DNA of 64,000 nt from Saururus chinensis (GCA_035235625.1 CP141148.1:12795659-12859658), one strand, 5' to 3'. Positions 24,347-36,050 are shown, numbered from the stretch's first letter. The notes: generated by a model not told the origin, from the sequence alone. Numbers and translations are program-made.

Positions 24347-25450
24347 GCGATGCATATTGATATGTGTCGCTAAAAACCAAAATTTTTTTGAAAAAAAATG
24401 ATAGTAGCATGCCCGGCGGGGAATAAAGAGGTGGCCGGATTCCGGTGGGCACCTGAATCCGGTCCAGCCCCCTACTCCTCCCTCCCGCTCCACTCCTCTC
24501 TCCCCATCCCCCCTGTTACAGAAAGAAAGACTTTCCCCTCTCTATTACAGAGGGTGGGGTGGGAGAGGGAGGACGGGGGGACCGAGGGAATGGGTGGTGG
24601 CCGCGGGGGGGTGGGAGTGTAACAACCCATTTTCCGGTTACACCTAACCAAGGGAGGTTAAGGGTAATTCAGTAATTTAAATAAGTGTTAGGAGGTTTCA
24701 AGGGATGAAATCCCTGTAGCCGGGTACAACTCGGAGTAACGAGGGTAATGAATCAAAGAACACGTGAAACAAAGGTTGGGAGTGAAAGATACGGCCTCGG
24801 GAAGCATGTCACATGGGGCGGGACCCACTTCAAAAGAGCAGGATAACCTACCCATGTGTGGTCTTGTTTCGAAGGGTTTGCCAATATGAGTCCATTGCTA
24901 CCAAGAACGCTTGATTTCGACTTCAGGATAAGAAATTATCGCATGTTGAAGTTTAGGTATTTTTGGATTAAAATAATATAGAAAATATTATTTTAATCAA
25001 ATAAGGACAAAATAGCTGGCATCCTCGTCAGCTGCGCTGTCGGATCACGGTGCAGTGCCATGTGGTGGGGGGCCCACGCAGTCACGCAGTATCCCGCGTG
25101 ACGCAAGGTGGGCCGCGTGTTGTCTTGCGCTTCCGCTGGACAAGGCCCGTGTATGCGGGCCGGCTCCCGCGCGACACGTGGCAGCTGTGCTTCGTGCCCT
25201 GTGACCTCGCAACGTGGCCGCATGCTTCACGCGCACAGCCAGAATATGGCGCGTACAGTTCCCAAGGGCGTTTTGTATACCGTCGGCTTCTCTATAAATT
25301 CGGATTCCGTTCATTTTCTGGGGGAGTTTTTTGACTCGTTCTAAGTCCGTTTTCTTCCGTTCTTGAGACGTTTCTCGCTAATTCGAGGTGATCTACGCAA
25401 TGGCATACTCCATTCCTCAAGTTTGGCGCTCCTAAAAAGGGGGATGACCT

Positions 25451-26050
25451 GGGGCAAGAGGAGGCTCTATTTGCCACCCTCCTGCCCATAGAGAGAGGAA
25501 CAGCCCGGGAAAGAGAGAAGGCTCCGTCCTCCAGCACTAGGCTGCATCGGGTGTCGTGACCCAAAGTAGGGGAGGCTTTGTCCTCCACCGAAGGGCCATG
25601 CATGTGAGAAATGCCCCTGGGAAAGGGATGCTCTATCCGTGGCTTACAGGCCTGGAAAAAGAAAAGAATCTCCAGGAAATGGGGGAATCTGTCTGCGGCC
25701 TACGGGCACTCATTGTGTTAAGTGTCACCGGGAAGAGAGAGGATAGGCTCGGGGCAAGGGCAGGCTTTGTCTACTGACCTTGTGCCCTGAAGAGAGAGAA
25801 AGACAGCCTGGAAAGAGAGGAGGCTCCGTCCTCCATCACTGGGCTGAATCAAGAGAAGTTGCCTAAAGTAGGGGAGGCTCTGCCTGCACCGAAGGGCCCT
25901 GGTGTGTGAGGAACATCCCCAAGTAGGGGAGGTTCTGTCTGCTTCCCACGGGCACAAAAAAACAAGAATTCTCTGGGAAAGGGGAGAGTTGGTCGGTCAT
26001 CTTTCAGTGCAAGGCGAGGAACGTGCGGAGGCTAGAGGAGGCTCTGTCCG
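25451..26050. repeat. 300-bp tandem duplication in the solo LTR
   Basis: GGGGCAAG followed by AGG(C)T(C/T)T(A/G)T occurs at 25451 and 25751, exactly 300 bp apart. The downstream stretches stay parallel (GGAGGCTCCGTCCTCCA, AAAGTAGGGGAGGCT, CACCGAAGGGCC in each). The units are diverged with small gaps. Confidence 0.75.
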
Positions 26051-26248
26051 CTGCCACTGGATCCGAAGGGGGAGGATGCCTAAAAGGAACGAGCAACCCC
26101 GAATGCCGCTATGTTGCAGAACATCAAGGGAGTAAGCATTTCTAACCTCCCGTTTAAATTATAGAATGCATGTGCTAAATTAGGATGTGTGCCATGCTAT
26201 GATCCTTTATGTTTTAATATGCTATGTTGATATGCCATGATGTGTATT

Positions 26249-26513
26249 GTCTCGCTCTATGATAGAGCGAGACATGTGGTGTGTTTTCGGTCTCGACTCA
26301 ATGATGGAGCGAGACTTGTGACTGTGTTCCGTTTCGCTCTGGGGTAGAGCGATACGTGTGGTGTGCGTGCAGTCTTGGCTCAATGATAGAGCAGAATGTT
26401 TGATGCGTGCAGTCTCGGCTCAGTGATAGAGCTAGACATGATGGATCCGCTCTGGGGAAGAGCGAGGAGTGTTGTGGTGGTTGTGTAGTACTCGACTCTA
26501 TGATAGAGCGAGA
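26249..26513. repeat. Tandem array of seven hairpin units, ~41-bp period
   Basis: Each unit has a short stem of the form CTCG-CTCT, a loop such as ATG or GGG, then AGAGCGAG. Units start near 26251, 26291, 26332, 26373, 26413, 26447 and 26491. Many changes keep the stem paired or nearly so (for example CTCGCTCT/AGAGCGAG in unit 1 against a CGCTCT/AGAGCG core in unit 6). It lies in the 3' third of the solo LTR. Confidence 0.8.
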
Positions 26514-27324
26514 TGTGTGTTGTCGGTGTTTTATTGGTTTCGTATAACCCCAATTATATATTCAGGTATACATATATATTGTCTTACAGTTTGATGTATG
26601 TAGTAGCCAATAGGCAGAACTATGTACAAATCCGATCATATCGGAGTAACATCGTGGATGCTATCCACTATGTGCGTAGGCAACCAACAGCAAGGCAATG
26701 TTGGCCTGATCCGAATTAGATATTAAATGAGGTTAGTTCCGGCCTATGCAAAACGGAGTGCTAAAGTTCCAAAGCGTGTAGCGGAACGTGAAGACTCTCG
26801 CACTCAGAGTCCACTACTCCTGGTTCTGGGTTTTGGTTTTTATCATTTCGGGATAGCCCCGAGTGAGGGCTAACCCCTGTGGACCCCCGGCTTGAGTCAA
26901 CGTTTCAGGGTCGGGGCGTTACAGGGAAAGGGGGAGGGGGGGGTGGCCCACCTCTTTGTGAACAAGAGGGGAAGGAGGGGGTGGAAGTAGGGGACCGGGA
27001 CCAGCAGACGGCGGTGGACATGGTAGCTAGAGGTGGTTTGGAGGTGGAGCTGGCAGCTAGAGGTGGCTGGCGGTGGACAGCGGAGCCGAAGGAGACAGGG
27101 GTGGGGGGGTTAAATAACTGAACCTCGCGGGCGAAAATAGCCTGTAAGGTAAAAATTTAACGCCCAAAAAAAGTATTAACGACGCATAATATCTATGTTG
27201 CTAATAAGCTAGTTATTAGCGACACATATAATATACATCACTAATACACTAGTCATTAGCAACGAACATAGTAGGCGTTGCTAATAAACTAGTTATTGGC
27301 AAAGCATTATGTATGTGTTGCTAC

Positions 27325-28776
27325 AGTCTCTCTCCTCTCCCTCTCTTCCTCTTTCTCTCTTCTCTCTCTCCTCTCTCCTCCCTCACTCCCTCTCTCCCTT
27401 TCTCTCACTCCTCTCCTCCCTCCCTCTCTCCTCTCTCTCACTCTACACACTATCTTTCCTCTAATTTAAATTTTTTATAATTTTTTTATTTTTATAAATT
27501 TATTTTAAATATAAAAAAATAAAAAATAAATATTATTAGCTACGCATAGCAATATGCATAGCTAATAGACTAGGTATTAGCGTATAGTTATGCATCATAA
27601 ATACCCTGTCTATTAGCGACGTATCTTCCTATACGTCGCTAATAATTTTTATTTTATTTTATTATTTTTAAAATATAATAATTTTAAAAAATTAAATTAA
27701 TCTCCCTCTCCTCTGTCATAGCACACTCTCTCTCTCTCATCCCATCTCTCTCTCCTCACCCTCTATCTCAACCCTCCCTCTCTCTCCTCACCCGCTATCT
27801 CTACCCTCCCTCTCCTCTCTTTCTCACTCCCTCCCTCCCTCGCCACTCTCTCTCCTCTCTCTCTCCTCCCTCTCTTCCTCTCTCTCTCTTCCTCTCTCTC
27901 TCCTCCCTCTCTCTCTCCTCACCCGCTATCTCTACCCTCCCTCTCCTCTCTTTCTCAATCCCTCCCTCTCCTCTCTTTCTCAATCCCTCCCTCTCCTCCC
28001 TCTCTTCCTCTCTCTCTTCTCCCTCTCTTCCTCTCTCTCTCTCCTCCCTCTCTCTCCCCCTCTCCTCTCTCCTCTCTCTCTCCTCCCTCTCTCCCCCTCT
28101 CCTCTCTCCTCTCTCTCGCCTCTCTCCTCTCTCTCTCTACTCTCTCTCCTCTCTCTCACCTCCCTCTCCTCTCTCTCTACTCTCTCTCCTCTCTTTCTCT
28201 CTCCTCTCTCTCCTCCCTCTCCCTCTCTCTCACACTCCCTCTCCTCTCTTTCTCCCTCTCCTCTCTCTACACCATCTCTTCTCTAATTTAAATTTTTTAT
28301 GATTTTTTTATAAATTTATTTTTTAAATATAAAATAATATAAAATAAATATTATTAGCGACGCATAGTAATATGTATCGCTAATAGAGTATGAATTAACG
28401 ACGCATATAGTTATACGTCACAAATACCCTCTCTATTAGGGACGCATATTCATATGGGTTACTAATCATATTTATTTTATTTCTTTTTTTATTATTTTTA
28501 ATATATAATAATTAATAAAAAAACTTAAAAATTTAAAATTAAATTAATCTCCATCTCCTCTCTCACGCATAACACACACACTCTCTCCTCACTCTCTCTC
28601 TCCTCCCTCCCTCTCCCCTCTCTCTCCCTCTCCTCCCTCTATCTCTCTCCCTCTCTTCTCCCTCTCTCTCCCTTCTCTCGCCTCATCCTCTCTCTCCTCC
28701 TTCTCTCCACCCTCTCTCTCTCCTCCTCCTTTCTTCTCTCTCTCTCTCCTCTCTCTTACTCTCTTCACTCTGTTTC
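27325..28776. repeat. Long CT-rich pyrimidine tracts in the CACTA interior
   Basis: Three blocks of almost pure C/T on the plus strand lie at about 27325-27452, 27699-28286 and 28548-28776. They are separated by AT-rich spacers carrying TTAGCGACGCAT-type boxes. The spacers resemble one another, so the blocks look like a three-fold amplified spacer-plus-tract module. Open frames inside are compositional. Confidence 0.85.
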
Positions 28777-29508
28777 TTTTATTATAAATTATATTTTAAA
28801 ATTAATAAGAAAATTTAAGAAATAAAATATATTATATATAAATAGTGAAAGTTTAATATATTATTGACACTAAATTTTATTAAAAATTTATATTTATTTA
28901 TTATATATACAAATAGTAAGTATTAAATAAAATATATTATATTTATGATGTTTATTTAAAAAAATAAATATTTATTTATTTCATACTTACTTATTAAATA
29001 AATTTTATTAATAAAACTAATAGTGATGCTTATTTATAAGCGTTGCTATTATCAATGGTATTTGCGACTATTGTTTAAAAGTGTCGCTAATAGTTCTAAA
29101 AATTTAATTTTTTATTTTAAATTCATTACTATTAGCGACGCTTAATTAAAGCATCGCTAGTAGGATAACTATTAGCAATGCTTGCTAATAAGTGTTGCTC
29201 TTATTAAAACTATTAGCGACACTTTTGATAAAGCGTCGCTAATAGTAATAATTTTTTCTTTTTTTTAAATAAATATCTTTTAGCAACGTTTGTTGTAAGC
29301 ATCGCTAATAGTTATATATTAGCGACGCTTTTTATTAAGTGTCGATAATAATTGTAGTAATAGCGATGCTTTATAATAAGCATCGCTAATTATATAACTA
29401 TAAGCGATGCTTAATAAAAAGCGTCGCTGATAGTTTTTTTTTTTTGCAATGTTTAGATTTGCATCGCTAATAAAAGTGTCTCTAATTATACATTTTGTTG
29501 TAGTGTTA

Positions 29509-29720
29509 CAATCATTTATTATAATTGTTACAAGCTGCTACTTGGTAGATGACTTGCTCTTTCTAGCATTTCATATCTAACTACATTTTTTATAAAAAAA
29601 TATCCATTTGTAATTTATATTTTATATTCTCTTAAACTCACTTCTATTCGATGTTTTCCATTTGATTGCTTTGTCTAATTTTGTTGGTCTCATTAGGTCA
29701 CAGTGCATCTTTAATCCTAT
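29509..29720. other. AT-rich non-coding spacer
   Basis: No coding region. It ends in CCTAT, the left flank of the next element. Confidence 0.5.
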
Positions 29721-30041
29721 TGTTGTGCCTGATGTAGGCACAATCGGTACACAGGAGTTCTATGGAGAGAAAGGGAAAGAAGTTGGAAGAAAGGGAAAGA
29801 AAATACTGGAATTCAATAAGCATGTCCGTCCAAGGAGAGAGACGCCGCCTTATGGGGAGTCGCGCCCCCCCACATGGGGAGTCGTGCCACTAGTGGGGTC
29901 CAGTTCACCCGTGGCCCATTAGTGTACCTATTACAATTCAATAACAAGAGACAAATAATAGTCAACTGCTAACATAAGGGAAACTAGCCTAAATAATAGA
30001 AATAAACCACTGAGCCGAGCCAAGAGCACCCGTGCACAACA
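29721..30041 (-). repeat. 3' LTR of the chromovirus
   Basis: 321 bp, directly downstream (minus strand) of the chromodomain and a weak purine tract (GTGGTGGAG, 30042-30050). It pairs with 33947-34267. Confidence 0.93.
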
Positions 30042-30071
30042 CTCCACCACGCTTCCGCACACGCCTTGTCC

Positions 30072-30338
30072 TCAAGGCGACCATGAAGGGTACCAGAGCA
30101 GGAACTCATCCTCAAGCAACCACGTAGCATCCTCAAGCGGCTGGCCCTGCCAAGAAACTAAAACCTCCGTGGTAATACAACCAGAGCAGCGTACACGGCG
30201 CTTATCAAGCAGCGTTGCAGGAACGGGGTTAGTAGAAGCCACTGAACCCATCAATGGAAGAGGTGGAGCATCCACGGCCAGGGAGGGGTCACCGATGCAA
30301 CAACGCAGCTTGGAAACATGAAAAACAGGATGGACCAA
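30072..30338 (-). pseudogene. Chromovirus integrase tail with chromodomain
   Basis: HPVFHVSKLR is followed after a variable linker by VLVSWQGQPLEDATWLLEDE, a typical plant chromovirus chromodomain, which steers integration by binding modified histones. The upstream part of the integrase C-terminus (30340-30830) is in other frames with stops, so this piece is not joined to integrase in one frame. Confidence 0.85.
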
Positions 30339-30792
30339 CGAACCCGGCGGTAGAGTGAGGGGGTAGGCAACCGATCCAACGCACTCTTTGACAACATAGG
30401 GGCCATGAAATCAGGGGGCAAGCTTAGAGTGCTCGGGCTGGAACAAGGTTGTCTGGCGCTGAGGAAGAACAGAGACATAAACCAAGTCCCCCACGGCAAA
30501 CTCGCGCTCGGTGTGATGGCTATCATAAATCTGCTTCATTATGTTCTGAGCCTCAGACATGTTTGCCTTAAGCTGGCGAAGAACCTCATCCCGAGTCTAG
30601 CGCATGTAGTCAACCTCGGCCACTGAGGACCGATGGGGAACATAGGAGAGCACGGTAGGGGGCGGCCGCCCATATAGTACCTCAAAAGGAGTAAACCGCG
30701 TGAGTGTGATAAGCAGTATTATAAGACCACTCGGCCTACGGAAGGAGCTGAAGCCAACGACGGGGCTGAGACATAGTAAAACACCGCAGGTA

Positions 30793-32523
30793 CTACTCCA
30801 AATAGCGGTTGACGACCTCAGTTTGCCCATCAGTCTGCGGGTGATAGGCAGTACTCATGTGCAAAGAAGTGCCCTGTAAAGTGAAGAACTCCTGCCAATT
30901 GAGGTCAGAAACGATAGTGCGAGGCATACCGTGCAATTTGGCCACCTCATGAACGTATAGTTCCGCCACAGACTTGGCGGTGTAGGGATGACCCAGAGCA
31001 ATAAAATGGGCATATTTGGACAGCCGATCCACGACCACCATGATCACCGACTTGCCTTGGACCAACGGCAAGGCCTCCACAAAGTCCATAGAAACGTCGT
31101 CCCAAACCTTATCGGGAATAGGCAATGGTTGAAGTAACCCGGCAGGAGAGGTGGTGGCCGACTTGGCACGCTGACAGACATCACAAGCAGCCACAGAAGC
31201 AGTCACCGCGCAATGTACACCCTGCCACAAGAAGCTCTGACTGACCCGTTTATAGGTGCGAAGGGCACCTTCATGACCCGCCAAGGGAGAGGCATGGAAG
31301 TGAGCTATGATACACTGGCGCAGGTCAGTAACCTCAGGCACCCAAAGTCGGTCTTTCCAGAAGAGAAGGCCATCCTTCCAGGCAAAGCAAGGGCGCGCTG
31401 ACGGGTCAAACTGGAGGGCCGCAATCAATGTGGTGGTCGGAGAATCATCTTGATACGCCTGTTTCAAATCAGCAAGGAATGGACAAACCGGACCAGAAAT
31501 AGCCAAACATGAACCTGGAGTGGGGCAGCGAGACAGTGCGTAGGCCACAGTGTTGTCAAATCCCTTCTTGTACACGACCTCATAGTCATATCCCAAGAGC
31601 TTGTTGACCCACCGCTGCTGTGCGGGAGTGGACACCTGCTATTCGAGAAAATACTTGAGCGGTTGGTGGTCAATGCAAATGAGAAACCGCCGGCCAAGCC
31701 AATAAGGGCGCTATTTGTTGACCGTGAGAACAATGGCCAACATCTCTTTCTCGTAGACAGAGAGGGACATGGAACGGCCAGCCAAAGCCTTGCTGAAGTA
31801 GGCAATGGGACGTTCCTCCTGAAGTAGTACCACCCCCAAGCCAGCGTCCAAAGCATCGGTCTCAACCACAAATGGCCGGCTGAAATCAGGAAGAATCAAA
31901 ATAGGGGCGGTCGCCATAGCTTGCTTCAACTCCTCAAAGGCCGCCTGGGCAGTGTCAGACCAACGAAAGGTGCCTTTCTGCAACAGCTGAGTAAGAGGGC
32001 GAACAAGCTCGCCATAGCAGTGAATAAAGCGTCGATAATAGCTAGTAAGGCCAAGGAAGCCTCGCAGCGCCTGAGGGCAAGTAGGGGATGGCCAGGACAG
32101 CATGGCGGTCACCTTAGAGGGGTCGGTAGCCACACTGTCACGAGAGATAATATGACCCAAGTATTCCACCTGTGGGCTGCCAAACGAACACTTCGATCGC
32201 TTAAGAAACAATGAATTAGCTTGCAGGATATCAAAGACAGACCTGAGATGCTCCAAGTGGTCGCCCCATGACTTGCTATAGACAAGGATATCATCGAAGA
32301 ATACCAAAATGAAACGGCGGAGGAAGGGCCGGAAGAGGTCATTCATAAGGCTTTGAAATGTAGAGGGGGCGTTTGTGAGGCCAAACAGCATAACCAGAAA
32401 CTCAAAATGACCATCATGAGGCGGAAGGCCCTGAATGGAGAGTGCGGCCTGGGTATAGACTCCGGAACTTCGGAGGTGCTTGCCATCACCAATCAAGACA
32501 TCAAAGGGCGTCAAGTCAGACAC
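30793..32523 (-). pseudogene. Chromovirus pol: truncated protease/RT, RNase H, integrase
   Basis: The first ~25 residues look like the C-terminal end of the protease domain (DVLIGDGKHLRSSGV). They run directly, near 32420, into the middle of reverse transcriptase (HDGHFEFLVMLFGLTNAPSTF), so the RT N-terminal part is missing. The catalytic FFDDILVYS box remains. RNase H follows with LPDFSRPFVVETDALDAGLG, then a stop near 31710 and another near 31640. Integrase is in 31635-30793 with the DVSMDFVEAL and VSDLNWQEFF aspartates and the HPQTDGQTEVVNR region. Family knowledge says about 300 residues are normally present at the deleted point. Confidence 0.88.
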
Positions 32524-32598
32524 AAAGCAGCCTACCCACTGAGCAACTTTGTCGTTGATGAAGTTGTGAGTAGACCCGTTGTCAATCAGAATGGCAAC

Positions 32599-33828
32599 CT
32601 ATTGCCGCTTGAGGTAACCTTGTACCCGCATGGTGCGCGGAGTGAATGCCCCTGAAAAAGCATGCACAGAAATTTCTGGCAATGTATCAACAGGGTACGA
32701 AGAATCAGGCCCCTCCGTCACCTCTGCCTCCTCATCGATCTCCTCCACTAAGAGACTACCCTTGACGGAACAACGGTGCCCTGGAACGAACTTCTCATCA
32801 CAGCGAAAACAAAGCCCTTTCGAACGACGTTCTTCCATTTGAGCCGGAGTGAGACGGCGAACAATCGGGCTAGACTGAGGGGATGCCTGGCCAGCGCGGC
32901 CAGCTACTGAGTTGCTGGTTGGGGCGGCAAGAGTGGAGGCGGGTACGGCAGCCCTAGGAAAAGGTCTGAGCCAGCCCCCACACCTTTGTCTAATCAGTTT
33001 CTCTTCCTCGATACGTGCATGACGCACGACATCCCGCATGTTGGAACAGGGAAAATGGCGCATCTCCTCAGAAATTTCAGGTTTGAGCCCTCTCTTGAAT
33101 GTGCCCACCAAGGTGGCCACCGGCCAATCTAGGAGGCGGTTGGCCACCTTCATGAACTCCGTGTAGTATGCTTGAAAGGGTGGATGTCTGGCACAAGGAA
33201 GAGAGCATTTCGTTGAAGTCTTGGAACTCATTCGGGCCAAACTGGACGCACAATTCATCGGAGAAGGCGGTCCAAGTGGGGTAGCGCACCTCCTTCTCAA
33301 AGCTCTGAAACCATACCGAGGCATCCCCATCTAGGTGGAAAGCTGCTATTCGCAGTCGTTCAGCCTCTGACTGCGTCCCCTGGTAGGCAAAAAACTTCTC
33401 CGCCTTGTACAGCCACTCAACGGGGTCGTCATCCCCATTATAGCGCGGGAACTGTAGGCGGGCCAAACGGGGTTCCGCCCCACCACGGGGTGCTCCACGG
33501 TGTCCTGGGTACTCCTCCCAGTCATCCTCCATCTCCTGGTACAAGTTTCGGGGAGGCGGCACCATTGGGGCATTTTCCCGAACACCTGGTGTGCCTCGTG
33601 AGTCCCAGGCCTGGCGCCTCCCATCCATGGCCTAGTCAACAGTGCCAAAGCACACACCGTCCTGGGCAAAGCACATATTGCGGTCTGCTGGCACTGGGAA
33701 GTCAGAGCGGAGGGGTTCTGGAGCCTGGGACGGACCCCCCTTCTCCATGGAAGCTGGCGGCTTGGACAGAAGAGGTGGTGCGATCTCCGCCATGAGCTGT
33801 GCCATCGTGAACTCGCCGCTGGATTCAA
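32599..33828 (-). pseudogene. Chromovirus gag and start of protease, frame-broken
   Basis: The gag capsid region is in the frame ending near 33077, with DPVEWLYKAEKFF, DGDASVWFQSF and YPTWTAFSDEL. The nucleocapsid part continues in another frame (33330-32599) with GTFKRGLKPEISEEM and the zinc knuckle CFRCDEKFVPGHRC, followed by sequence leading to the protease. Gag packages the RNA in virus-like particles. The frame change near 33150 separates capsid from nucleocapsid, which should prevent a full-length product. Confidence 0.88.
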
Positions 33829-33933
33829 GCGCTAATTTGGGACTGTTCACAGAGGCGAGAACCTCTTTCTCGGGCTGACTTTCCGGGGCCGTGGAAGCTT
33901 GCTTGCCTCGAGTCATGGCCGGGGATCGCAAGA

Positions 33934-33945
33934 GCTCCGATACCA
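33934..33945 (-). promoter_or_regulatory. Primer-binding site (tRNA-iMet type)
   Basis: One base inside the 5' LTR the minus strand reads TGGTATCGGAGC. This differs at one position from TGGTATCAGAGC, the usual initiator-tRNA-Met primer site of plant retroelements. Confidence 0.8.
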
Positions 33946-33946
33946 A

Positions 33947-34267
33947 TGTTGTGCCCGATGTAGGCACAATCGGTACACAGGAGTTCTACGCAGAGAAAGG
34001 GAAAGAGGTTGGAAGAAAGGGAAAGAAAATACTGGAATTCAATAAGCATGTCCGTCCAAGGAGAGAGACAACCCCCTTATGGGGAGTCGCGCCCCCCACA
34101 TGGGGAGTTGTGCCACTAGTGGGGTCTGGTCCACCCGTGGCCCACTAATGTACCTATTACAATTCAATAACAAAAGACAAATAATAGTCAACTACTAACG
34201 TAAGGGAAACTAGCCTAAATAACAGAAATAAACCACTGAGTTGAGCCAAGTGTACATGTGCACAACA
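33947..34267 (-). repeat. 5' LTR of the chromovirus
   Basis: 321 bp, TG...CA ends, upstream of the primer site and gag on the minus strand. It pairs with 29721-30041. Confidence 0.93.
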
Positions 34268-34272
34268 TCTAT

Positions 34273-35593
34273 GTGCTAAAATCTGAACAAGTTACATAGA
34301 CATTTTTTACAAAATACTTTTGCAACCTCAAGTTAATTTAAATTTTGTTTTGATAACTTAAACATACGAGTTTTTTTATTTTTGATAATTAAACTTATGG
34401 AGTATTTGTGCAAGGAAATGATTGATGGGTTTCGAGTAGGATTAATGAGTTAGCTTTATTCTACTCGAGGTTAGACTCAAGTTAGCTCAAATCAAAGCTT
34501 GAACTTGGGCTAATAGAACCAAACTCTTGTTTGGCCCATCTCGAACTAGGTTATTTGATTATTGGCTAGCTTAACTTTGAATGAGTCGATGGTTAATAGG
34601 TTGGAATCCATAAGTTTTGAATGACCAAACAAGTTTAAGTGAAACTTTGATTAGGTTTAAGTAAAAAAAAATTCTAAACTATAGGGGGACTTTTAAATTT
34701 TTTAGGTGATGATATCATCATCCGATCAACCTAGGTTGACCCAGCCCAGCCACTAATTTGGGGAGTCAAAGAGATAATAATGGATTTTGTGCAAGGAAAT
34801 GATTGATGGTTTTTGAACCATTGCTTCAAATAGACAATAATGGATTTTGTGCATCACTACATGTAGTCTCATTCTTGCCTGCAATACACTTGTAAAGACA
34901 GTTGGCTATGAGAAGGCAATTATTCTTCTTCTCACATTTGTAATTCTTCTAAAATAAGCAATAGATCTTAGAACTAGACTCATATGATAGAAACTAAGTA
35001 GTTTCATTATTATTATTATTATTATTATATTCCTAATATATGTATCCATTTACATTTTATGTTTAATTAGTATAATTTATTTGCAACAACTATAAATAGC
35101 AGTAGCAATGATGTTAGTTTTTTACCTTAGTAATATCTAATTAAGTAAATAAAAAATATTTATTTTAACTTTTTCTATCACATTTAAAAATTGTAATGCA
35201 AATGATTATTTGATTAACCGACCGATTATTAGTGGAAGAAATGGTTATAAAAATACATATATTATTTACTTAACAGAATAGTTATAGATAAATATTTAAG
35301 AAATTGTTATGGCAATGGAATAGGTTATACTATAACTGTAACTTTCCATTAGCAGTCCTAGTTGCAAGTTGCCCAAAGCTAGTATTTTCGTACAGTTATC
35401 ACCTCCCCATATTACAGCTCTCCCACCCAACTTGAAATTTTTTAACTTGTTTTTTTTAATGGAAAACATGGCCGACGCCCCAACCGAACAACAACATAAA
35501 AAAAAGGGGAAATTATTTAAATAATAACTAAAAAATTAATTATCGTTTTGGACCACTTTGGAAAATATTTCTCAAAGTAGTGTTCCTTTTTGC
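34273..35593. other. AT-rich non-coding stretch
   Basis: No coding region is supported. The phrase GTGCAAGGAAATGATTGATGG occurs at about 34411 and 34790, and AATGGATTTTGTGCA occurs twice near 34780 and 34845, indicating small local duplications. Confidence 0.5.
35006..35028. repeat. (ATT)n microsatellite
   Basis: About seven to eight ATT units in a row. Confidence 0.9.
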
Positions 35594-35742
35594 CACACAG
35601 GCGCCAGCCAAGCAGCTGGTGCCTGCATGGCTTTTTTTATATTTTTTTAGTTGATTGGTTTAAGATAATTTTGTCATTCTAAAGGATAAAATAGGGTCAA
35701 GTCTTAAAACTTGACCCAATTTCGTCCTTTTAAAGGACGAAA
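35594..35742. repeat. Two short palindromes left of the ATG18 fragment
   Basis: GCCACACAGGCGCCAGC and GCTGGTGCCTGCATGGC (35594-35633) form a 17-bp stem with three mismatches. At 35720-35742 lies TTTCGTCC-TTTTAAA-GGACGAAA, a near-perfect palindrome. A degenerate relative of the second is at 36469-36492, and two more are at 37190-37212 and 37228-37249. They may mark one mobile unit of about 1.5 kb, but I cannot define its ends. Confidence 0.5.
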
Positions 35743-36050
35743 TCAAATTAAATCTTTTTTAAAAATCTATTTTAAACTAATTTTAACACATGTCCCTGTT
35801 CATTCATTCCATACATACCAAATATAACATTAAAGTATTAACATCATCGAATAAAAACAAACATAAAATAGAAATGTTTATCAAATATATTACATCACAA
35901 GTCGAAAAATGTTTAGTTTAAAATAAACATACAACAAAGCTAATATCACAATCTCCTACGTCCTCAACCTCGGCCTCGACGGTGTTGTACGAGCTCCTCC
36001 TCATGATCTGCCTGTTCCGGCTCTAGTTGTGGCTCCGGCTCGGGATGTGG

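Larger units (their letters stand above)
24618..26923. mobile_element. Solo LTR of a gypsy-type element (2306 bp) inside the CACTA element
   Basis: The block opens with TGTAACAACCC and closes with GGGGCGTTACA, so it has 5'-TG...CA-3' ends and the TGTAAC/GTTACA inverted repeat common in plant gypsy LTRs. The flanks are GGGAG (24613-24617) and GGGAA (26924-26928), a target duplication matching at 4 of 5 bases. No internal region or second LTR is found, so this is probably an LTR-LTR recombination product. It is much richer in G+C than the host element. It contains a 300-bp tandem duplication and an array of hairpin units. Confidence 0.75.
23793..29505. mobile_element. Non-autonomous CACTA transposon, complete ends
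   Basis: The left end CACTACAACAAAAT (23793-23806) and the right end ATTTTGTTGTAGTG (29492-29505) are perfect 14-bp inverted repeats. TTA flanks both sides, the 3-bp duplication expected of CACTA elements. Inside both ends lie many short copies of TTAGCGACGCTT and its complement, i.e. subterminal transposase-binding-type repeats (23807-24390 and 27170-27320, 27530-27650, 28350-28450, 29010-29490). No transposase coding sequence is present. The interior holds a TA run, a GC-rich patch, a solo LTR (24618-26923) and long CT tracts. Without the solo LTR the element would be about 3.4 kb. Confidence 0.92.
29721..34267 (-). mobile_element. Chromovirus (Ty3/gypsy) LTR retrotransposon, internally deleted
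   Basis: Two 321-bp LTRs (29721-30041 and 33947-34267), each bounded by TGTTGTG...CACAACA, enclose minus-strand gag and pol. Flanks are CCTAT (29716-29720) and TCTAT (34268-34272), a target duplication matching at 4 of 5 bases. By eye the LTRs differ at about 25 sites, mostly transitions (roughly 8%), so the insertion is not recent. Small size, short LTRs and a chromodomain after integrase suggest a Reina-like chromovirus; the clade is inference. Several stops and a large deletion in pol make it non-autonomous. Confidence 0.93.

Noticed and set aside
24398..26135. Several GC-rich frames of 60-100 codons
   Set aside because: They lie in the CACTA GC patch and the solo LTR, overlap each other on both strands and show no domain.
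26249..26513. Tandem palindromic array as a CRISPR
   Set aside because: Plant nuclear DNA, degenerate units, no conserved repeat with unique spacers, inside an LTR.
27801..27983. Arg/Glu-rich 60-codon frame
   Set aside because: Compositional product of the CT tract read on the minus strand.
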